The position numbers and the translations under genes are program-made. 64,000 bases of DNA, taken from NCBI RefSeq assembly GCF_023343835.1, contig NC_064437.1, positions 16,859,501 to 16,923,500 of the forward strand, read 5' to 3'. The notes under the pieces were generated by a model. The model was not told the origin of the DNA and did no database searches. It saw nothing but the letters and a program-made list of their open reading frames with translations. Positions 60,835-64,000 of this stretch are shown in pieces (the first letter of the stretch is position 1; every line of letters starts with the position of its first letter). This DNA comes from Lagopus muta. Lineage: Eukaryota; Chordata; Aves; Galliformes; Phasianidae.

Positions 60835-62927
60835 ATGTGGGCATTTGTGTGTGGACAGCCTAAATTTTAATGCTCAGGATGTTTGAACACTGTCTTTCTG
60901 TAAATTAAGAAACTTTGGGAGGTAAACAGCAAAGAAAAAAACAACCACTGATGACAAACTGGAACCACATCTCCAGATGCGAGAGTGAGAATACAGCTAT
61001 TATTATTAATTCAGTTAATTTGTCTTTATCATTATGCCATAACTTGTTTTTATTTCGTTTCAGTTGCATTGCACACTAGCCATATTATTTTTATATTTCT
61101 TAAGGGCAAGAGTGATTGACATTTGTTTTGGATGGTCCTGTGCAACTTTGGACAGCCAATATGCCACATTATAACTGTATTATAGTTAGAAAACATGATC
61201 AGTGGATTTTGAAACAGCTGCAGACTGGATGCAGATGTGCTTGTTCTAGTTCTTAATTAAAAGCAGTATAGATAATCTTTTATCTGCCTGACCGTGGTTA
61301 TGTATTTGAACTCAAATTGCTGATAGGCAATATTCTCTATAGATTAGGATTAGTTTCATTACTATTCGGTCAGGATTTTCCTTTGCCTTGTGGCCTGTAT
61401 CTGGAGTAAGGCTCTGGCTTTATTACTGATGGGATGCTTCAGTTAAGGAGTAAGATTTCTGCAACACAGTAGTGGCCTGTCACGGTAAGATATAACATAC
61501 TTTTAAGTTTAAAATCTTAGAGAACATGCTCCTCTTTCCCCAGAGGTCCTCAAAACAACAAAAGTCCAATAGAGTTAACACAGAACATGTAACCTGCAAT
61601 TTTAGAATTAAAAAAATGCAAGCTTTACAGAACATCGTATTCTCGTAGTTTTTATCTTTTTTTGCATACATTATGGACTCTTTTCTTCATTTCAAGCGTT
61701 CTGAATTCCAGATTTTATCTTTAGCTTGGATTCTGAGCTATCTGTATGAAAAATAAGAGTCTGGTTTTCCCTTTTTTGGGAAGCTGTTGACTCCTGCAGC
61801 AAATCTTGCTTGATCCTACTGAAGATCCTCTCTTTCTATCTTCTGTCATCCGTATCAGGCCAGGTACAGACACATAGCTGAACCTCAGAAATGGAGCTGT
61901 AGTGCTCTCTTTGTGTTGCAGCTTTTTTGTTCGTGGTTTTCTTTCGTTGTTTAATACAGGTGATTGTTTTCAGGTAACTACTGTGATATTTAATGTTCCT
62001 GATTGTGGTCAGAATCTGCAATTTTAAACTAAATATTTTCATAATTGCATTGCCTTCTTTTAGTCATGTATTTCCTATGCAGATATATGCCTGATGCTAC
62101 TTTTTAACATTGAGTTTCATATATTCAACTTAGGAGGAACAAATATTGTTGATGTTAGCAGAAACTATGAATAAATCTGCTAGTAAGGATCCTGTCTTTT
62201 CTGTGTGAAGTGGTGAGGATGAAATAAGTGTTCCAGAAGAGCATGAATACTTACATTCCTTTCTTTTGTAGTTGGTTGTTGGAGTGTAGTGATGATTTTG
62301 AACCAGAGTGGCTTGTGCAGAAATCAGGTTTATCAATTGTTTCTTATATTGCAGCTATAAAAGGATTTATAGTTTGCCTTTTTTTTTTTTCCTCCTTATG
62401 TCGAAGAAATAACAAGTTAAAAGTTATTGTATGCCAAGTCTTTGCTCTGAACAGTTTCTGAACTGGGAGGAATTGTGAACATGAGAGGAGGAACCTTTGA
62501 GGAAAATGAATGAGGAAGAAAAGAATATTTACTGCTGTAGCTCTTAATTTCTAGAGTAAATATTCATTACAATTATTGTTATAGAAAATTACACACACAA
62601 AGGATATGATTTGTATATTTTCAAGGTAAACAATGTGTATATTTTCCAGCTCTTGTATTTTCACTTCAGAATATTTCAGGTAGTATTGATATGTATCTTT
62701 GTAGGGGAGGAAGTGTGCAAAGAAAAATTCCTTAGGATGAAATGTTATTAAAATGTTTCCAAAATTATTTCTCAGCAGGAAATCTTATTTGTTCTTGTGT
62801 AGAAGTTACGTTGAACTTTAGAATTTGTTTTTCTGTAGAAAAAACTGCCTGTGAACATTGAATCTTTATAACTTGAATGATTGAATGCTGTAGACTTAAC
62901 TTGTATACCTTAAGCTTCATTTTGTTC

Positions 62928-62930
<3 letters not shown>

Positions 62931-62981
<51 letters not shown>

Positions 62982-63015
62982 CATACATACATACATACAT
63001 ACATACATACATACA
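62931..63015 (+). repeat. (AT)n-(ACAT)n compound microsatellite
   Basis: About 23 AT dinucleotides (62931-62977) directly followed by about nine ACAT units (to about 63014). A compound repeat of this purity is expected to vary in length between individuals. Confidence 0.98.
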
Positions 63016-63963
63016 GGTTTTTGGTCCTGTTTTAATAAAAGAGGACTTTTAACTATAAATGTCAGAGAATGCAGATTGCTTAGATAATGCCCATTCACAG
63101 GCTTTATCAACTCTTACGTCTTCAATTTCCATGACTTGGTTTTCTGTGCAATAGGGATGTGGCTTATGTGTCAATTATGTTTAGACTGCAGGATCCTGCT
63201 TAGATTGGAGAATAATGATTTTGAATGCTGTTTGTAGTAACGAGATTCTGCTTAAGATTAGCCAACTGATGTTGCATGGAAATTGGATTTTTCTTTCTCT
63301 CCTTGCTGGAGAACCAAAGAGGACTTTGCAACAGTGCACTGGCTATTACAGAACAGATCTTATTCTTTTGGTGGAATAGCTTCTTGCCAATGAGCTTCCA
63401 CTTCAATAGCACTTCTTTGGTAGTAGTTATTAGCTGGCTTTTGAAATTGCCCCTTCCCAATTTTCTGCAGTTTTGCCTTTTTCCAGAAGCATCTTTCAGA
63501 TTGTCTTGTGTCAGAAAACAGATGATATGAATAATGTTCTTCTCGGTGCTTGGGTTTTTTTATTTTGCTAGAGAATGACATTGGTGCTTTAATAGTAGCT
63601 TACCTTTCAGTGGCTCTGCACAATTTGTGTTTCCATGTTTTTAAATACTGGTTTTCTGTACCCAGGTATAATTTGAAGATGTCTCTGACTGAGAAGCATT
63701 GCTTGACCTGATACATAAGACAGTGTATAAAATTAGGGAGAGATGCTTCATGTGATGCCAGAAACTTTATTGTTTGTCCCAAAAGATAATTTGGTTGTTT
63801 GACAAATGTTTTGAAAACTCATGTCTACGTACATACGTGTTTAATATATGGCAAAGTTTGTTACTGCCCTTGTTGAAGTAGTAAGTTTGCATTAAGCTAT
63901 ACTGGCTGGATAATTGAAGATTACAAAAAAGCATTCTTTTCTGTGTTCAAGAAAAGCAAGACA

Positions 63964-64000
63964 ACTAATTTTTTTTTTTCCATTTTCTTTTTTTCCAATA
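63964..64000 (+). promoter_or_regulatory. PTBP2: Candidate branch point and 3' splice-site tract
   Basis: ACTAAT (branch-point-like, adenine about 33 bases before the edge) is followed by T12, CC, ATTTTC, T8 and CCAATA at the last base. If the next base is G, this is a complete 3' splice site, probably for PTBP2 exon 4. The sequence stops one base short of the proof. Confidence 0.45.

Larger units (their letters stand above)
54636..64000 (+). other. PTBP2: PTBP2 intron 3 (partial)
   Basis: At least 9.36 kb, running to the window edge. No sequence encoding the expected next residues (ANGNDSKKFKG) is present. The intron is T-rich on the sense strand with CT-rich tracts (56394-56432) and a cluster of mobile elements at 59491-60834. 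The last 35 bases look like a branch point plus polypyrimidine tract, so the intron may end at or close to 64001. Confidence 0.8.

Noticed and set aside
62765..63110. Minus-strand frames with repeated Tyr-Ile and Met-Tyr-Val-Cys
   Set aside because: Translation of the (AT)n-(ACAT)n microsatellite, not protein coding.
1..64000. tRNA, rRNA, snRNA or CRISPR arrays
   Set aside because: No cloverleaf-like A/B box pairs, rRNA cores or regularly spaced repeats were found on either strand. The only short-period arrays are microsatellites.

Overview
The window looks like a stretch of bird chromosome, probably from a galliform such as chicken. Three things support this. Several CR1 retroposons end in the typical 'GATTCTATGA'-type tail. 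There is a mariner-derived DNA transposon of a kind I recall from bird genomes. The only recognisable gene is a vertebrate RNA-binding protein gene with small exons, long AT-rich introns and a CpG-island promoter. No bacterial, viral or organellar organisation is present, and none of the long ORFs outside the repeats looks like a protein I know.

Layout. Positions 1 to about 40,400 form a gene desert. It holds no exon I can assign, a scatter of repeats, and several AT-rich blocks dense in TAAT, ATTA and octamer-like motifs between 7.6 and 15.3 kb that look like conserved non-coding elements (candidate enhancers). Repeats in the desert are an 81-bp tandem duplication (2.4 kb), CR1 copies (15.9-16.8, 20.1, 33.9-34.1 and 34.3-34.8 kb), an old LINE with a reverse-transcriptase FADD box (38.0-38.8 kb), and two inverted copies of one unnamed ~230-bp repeat (30.5 and 39.2 kb).

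Positions about 40,440-41,640 are a CpG island. It contains the promoter and first exon of PTBP2 (neural polypyrimidine tract-binding protein, nPTB), on the + strand. Three coding exons are readable: 40993-41000, 42521-42551 and 54560-54635. When spliced they encode the first 38 residues of PTBP2 plus the first base of codon 39. The rest of the gene, including all four RRM domains, lies to the right of the window. The last ~35 bases form a branch-point plus polypyrimidine tract, so exon 4 may start at or just after the window's right edge.

The introns (1.5 kb, 12.0 kb and more than 9.3 kb) are T-rich on the sense strand, with several poly-T and CT-rich tracts of the kind PTB-family proteins bind. 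They are almost free of retroposons until 59.5-60.8 kb, where one CR1 is nested in another next to an internally deleted mariner copy.

I found no evidence for a wholly new biological system. The items most worth a second look are the 69-codon in-frame extension and the overlapping upstream ORF in front of the PTBP2 start, the homeodomain/POU-rich block at 15.1-15.3 kb, the splice-site candidates in the desert, and the fused mariner transposase remnant.
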